NCBI GenBank assembly: GCA_021848465.1 | Contig: JAJZUP010000006.1 | Span: 1 to 64,000 of the forward strand | DNA: 64,000 nucleotides | DNA from: Pseudomonadota bacterium | Lineage (GTDB): Bacteria; Pseudomonadota; Gammaproteobacteria; Burkholderiales; Gallionellaceae | Direction of reading: 5' to 3' | Shown here: piece after piece, positions 62,065 through 64,000 of the stretch | Position numbering within the stretch: the stretch's first letter is position 1 | How the letters are laid out: each line of letters opens with the position of its first letter | Notes under the pieces: generated by a model | The model's input: only the letters and a program-made list of their open reading frames with translations | Databases searched by the model: none | What the model was told of the DNA's origin: nothing | Position numbers and translations under genes: made by a program

Positions 62065-63075
62065 TTGCAGATCGGCAAATACAAATTAAGGAACAACCTG
62101 ATCGTTGCCCCCATGGCCGGGGTCACCGACCGGCCGTTCCGCATGTTGTGCAAACGCATGGGCGCCGGCATGGCGGTTTCCGAAATGGTCGCCTCCAACT
62201 CCCTGCTGTACGGCTCCGAGAAAACCAAACGCCGCGCCAATCATGAAGGCGAGGTTGATCCCATCTCGGTGCAGATCGTCGGCGCCGACCCGAAAATGCT
62301 GGCCGAAGCCGCGCGCCACAACGTGGACAACGGCGCGCAGATCATCGACATCAACATGGGCTGCCCGGCCAAGAAAATCTGCAACGTGATGGCCGGATCG
62401 GCGCTGATGCAGAACGAAAAGCTGGTAGCCGAAATCCTCGAAGCCGTGGTGGGCGCAGTGAATGTGCCGGTCACGCTGAAAACCCGCACCGGCTGGGACA
62501 AGTCCCATAAAAACGCCATCAACATTGCACGCATTGCCGAAGCCAGCGGCATCCAGGCGCTCGCCATCCACGGCCGCACCCGCGCCTGCGGCTACAGCGG
62601 CGACGCCGAATACGACACCATCCGCGCCGTGAAGGCCGAAATCCGCATCCCCGTGATCGCGAACGGCGACATCACCACACCGGAGAAAGCCAAATACGTG
62701 CTCGACCACACCGGCGCCGACGCCGTGATGATCGGCCGCGCCGCGCAAGGCCGCCCCTGGCTGTTCCGCGAAATCGAACACTACCTGATCACCGGCACTC
62801 ACCTGCTGGCGCCGACGCACGCGGAAATCCGCGCCATCCTGATCGAACATTTACACGACCTGTACCAGTTTTACGGCGAGTTCACCGGGCTGCGCGTCGC
62901 GCGCAAGCACATCTCCTGGTACACCCGCGGCATGGCAGGCTCGGCGCATTTCCGTCACCAGATGAACCAGATGGAAAGCATCACAGAACAATTACAAGCG
63001 GTACAAGACTTTTTTAACGGGGAATGGCAGTCGAAAGAGGAGGCGCTGCCAGGTACCGAAGAGCTGGCTGCATGA
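62065..63075 (+). CDS. dusB: tRNA-dihydrouridine synthase B
   Basis: A 336-residue flavoenzyme: VAPMAGVTDRPFRMLC near the N-terminus, catalytic Cys in INMGCPAKKICN, HGRTRACGYSGDAEYDTI and VMIGRAAQGRPWLFRE. It reduces uridines in tRNA D-loops. The start is a TTG at 62065 with GAGGA 7 bases upstream. It precedes fis and purH, the order seen in many betaproteobacteria. Confidence 0.93.
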   Translation: MQIGKYKLRNNLIVAPMAGVTDRPFRMLCKRMGAGMAVSEMVASNSLLYGSEKTKRRANHEGEVDPISVQIVGADPKMLAEAARHNVDNGAQIIDINMGCPAKKICNVMAGSALMQNEKLVAEILEAVVGAVNVPVTLKTRTGWDKSHKNAINIARIAEASGIQALAIHGRTRACGYSGDAEYDTIRAVKAEIRIPVIANGDITTPEKAKYVLDHTGADAVMIGRAAQGRPWLFREIEHYLITGTHLLAPTHAEIRAILIEHLHDLYQFYGEFTGLRVARKHISWYTRGMAGSAHFRHQMNQMESITEQLQAVQDFFNGEWQSKEEALPGTEELAA

Positions 63076-63200
63076 CAACTTGCCGCGTAGCGGTTTGTTG
63101 CGGTGCAGGCTTACCTTCAGGTAATGCCGAAACCAGAAAATAGACAACATCAAAACTGGCACGGTAGGCAAAAGGCAATATGAAAAAAGGGGACTGTGGC

Positions 63201-63440
63201 ATGTTGAACGAAAATGACGTTGCGCGCTATGTGCGCAAGGCCGTAAGCGAATATTTTATCGACCTGGATGGCGAAGAGCCCTCCGTCGCCGTGTACGACA
63301 TGGTGATCGGCTGCGTGGAAAAGCCGCTGATCGAAACCGTGTTGCACCATGCGGGCGGCAACCAGACCCGCGCCGCCGAACTGCTCGGCATCAACCGCAA
63401 CACATTGCGCAAGAAGATGCAGGATCACCGCATCAAATAA
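63201..63440 (+). CDS. fis: Fis nucleoid-associated protein
   Basis: 79 residues from the ATG at 63201, with AAAGGGGA upstream; an ATG at 63180 would add seven residues. The C-terminal helix-turn-helix GGNQTRAAELLGINRNTLRKK is that of Fis, which bends DNA and controls rRNA and growth-phase genes. It follows dusB by 125 bases and precedes purH. Confidence 0.92.
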   Translation: MLNENDVARYVRKAVSEYFIDLDGEEPSVAVYDMVIGCVEKPLIETVLHHAGGNQTRAAELLGINRNTLRKKMQDHRIK

Positions 63441-63453
63441 GGCTGCCATGACG

Positions 63454-63477
63454 GCCCGGGCACGTACCGTGCCGGGC
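63454..63477. terminator. Hairpin between fis and purH
   Basis: GCCCGGGCACG / CGTGCCGGGC pair around a 3-base loop with one bulged G. No T-run follows, so a terminator or leader structure for purH is only possible. Confidence 0.35.
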
Positions 63478-63521
63478 TACCGGGAAGCGCCGCAAAAGGA
63501 TTTCACTTACTGGAGTTAATT

Positions 63522-64000
63522 ATGGCTATCACCCAAGCACTCATCAGCGTTTCGGACAAATCCGGCGTGCTCGAATTCGCCAAGGGCTTGCATGCCCTCG
63601 GCGTAAAAATCCTTTCCACCGGCGGCACTGCCAAGCTGCTCGCCGACAACGGTGTGCCTTGCACCGAAGTCGCCGACTATACCGGCTTCCCGGAGATGCT
63701 CGATGGTCGCGTAAAGACGCTGCAACCGAAAGTGCATGCCGGCATCCTGGCGCGTCGCGACCTGCCCGAGCACGTTGCCACGCTGAAGAAGCATGACATC
63801 CCCACCATCGACCTCGTGGTGGTGAACCTGTATCCGTTCGCGGCCACCATCGCCAAGCCCGGCTGCACATTGGCCGACGCGATTGAAAACATCGACATCG
63901 GCGGGCCGACCATGGTGCGCTCCGCCGCCAAAAACCACGCGCACGTCGCCATCGTCACCGACCCGGCCGATTACGCCGACGTGCTGGCTGAGATGCAGAC
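63522..64000 (+). CDS. purH: Bifunctional AICAR transformylase / IMP cyclohydrolase, 5' part
   Basis: The first ~159 residues are visible and the gene runs off the right edge. The N-terminal IMP cyclohydrolase (MGS-fold) domain is clear: [82 protein letters not shown]. It closes the last two steps of purine synthesis. TGGAGTTAATT precedes the ATG. Confidence 0.96.
   Translation, partial: MAITQALISVSDKSGVLEFAKGLHALGVKILSTGGTAKLLADNGVPCTEVADYTGFPEMLDGRVKTLQPKVHAGILARRDLPEHVATLKKHDIPTIDLVVVNLYPFAATIAKPGCTLADAIENIDIGGPTMVRSAAKNHAHVAIVTDPADYADVLAEMQ

Noticed and set aside
1..64000. tRNA, rRNA, CRISPR arrays, transposases or phage genes
   Set aside because: Looked for on both strands; no cloverleaf with flanking arms, no regularly spaced direct repeats and no transposase or integrase motifs were seen.

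Overview
The window reads as a stretch of a chromosome of a motile, metal-exposed Gram-negative betaproteobacterium. The evidence is the dusB-fis-purH order, CusCBA and CzcBA-type efflux, Aer-type PAS chemoreceptors, DsbC, Slt/MltA and LPS-type outer-membrane barrels, with GC-rich coding throughout except for one AT-richer island. A Nitrosomonadales/Gallionellaceae-like (iron-oxidiser type) host is my inference from overall gene content, not something the sequence proves. No rRNA, tRNA, CRISPR array, transposase or phage gene was seen.

1-22.8 kb is a large chemosensory block. It has the end of cheW, a free Aer-like PAS protein, and two methyl-accepting chemotaxis proteins (one with a zinc-binding CZB tail, one with PAS+NIT sensing). 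A reverse-strand metal efflux cassette (RND pump, membrane-fusion protein, outer-membrane factor, OprB-like porin) follows. Then comes cheR-cheD-cheB-STAS-HDOD-cheD2 and two large PP2C-phosphatase/HATPase proteins, one with a periplasmic CxxCH (heme c-like) sensor and one with an Aer-like PAS sensor. With the STAS protein these form what looks like a redox-gated partner switch attached to the chemotaxis operon.

22.7-34.2 kb holds housekeeping genes (ttcA, a FolM-like reductase, a MidA-like methyltransferase, a deoxyinosine glycosylase, cca, slt). Between them lie a TolB-like regulator with a PixA/AidA-type protein, an unusual response regulator, and a leucine-rich-repeat protein kinase. 34.3-38.1 kb is a motility/c-di-GMP patch: a YcgR-like PilZ protein, a small unknown gene behind a near-perfect sigma-28 promoter, a CheA-like kinase lacking its CheW-binding domain, and an HD-GYP phosphodiesterase. 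38.2-43.3 kb carries trkA-trkH potassium uptake, an inositol-monophosphatase-type enzyme, a thioredoxin-like protein and rsmE.

43.3-52.8 kb has REP-like repeats, envelope proteins, and a Cu(I)/Ag(I) efflux operon (Cys/His-rich periplasmic protein, cusC, cusB, cusA), followed by apaG and mltA. The only gene-free stretch longer than 300 bases is 52760-53327, which contains palindromic repeats. 53.3-56.8 kb is the most unusual part. It has three outer-membrane-barrel genes (one frameshifted), a Sec-exported peptide precursor with a bacteriocin-type LSxxEMxxxxGA leader, and a periplasmic C39 cysteine peptidase. I propose this as a peptide (or fibre-subunit) maturation and export locus in which the GG-type leader is cut in the periplasm.

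56.8-64 kb carries hslR, a translationally coupled response regulator-CheC-diguanylate cyclase operon, a DUF4149 protein with dsbC, a UbiH-family monooxygenase, a large hairpin repeat, and dusB-fis-purH (purH runs off the right edge).
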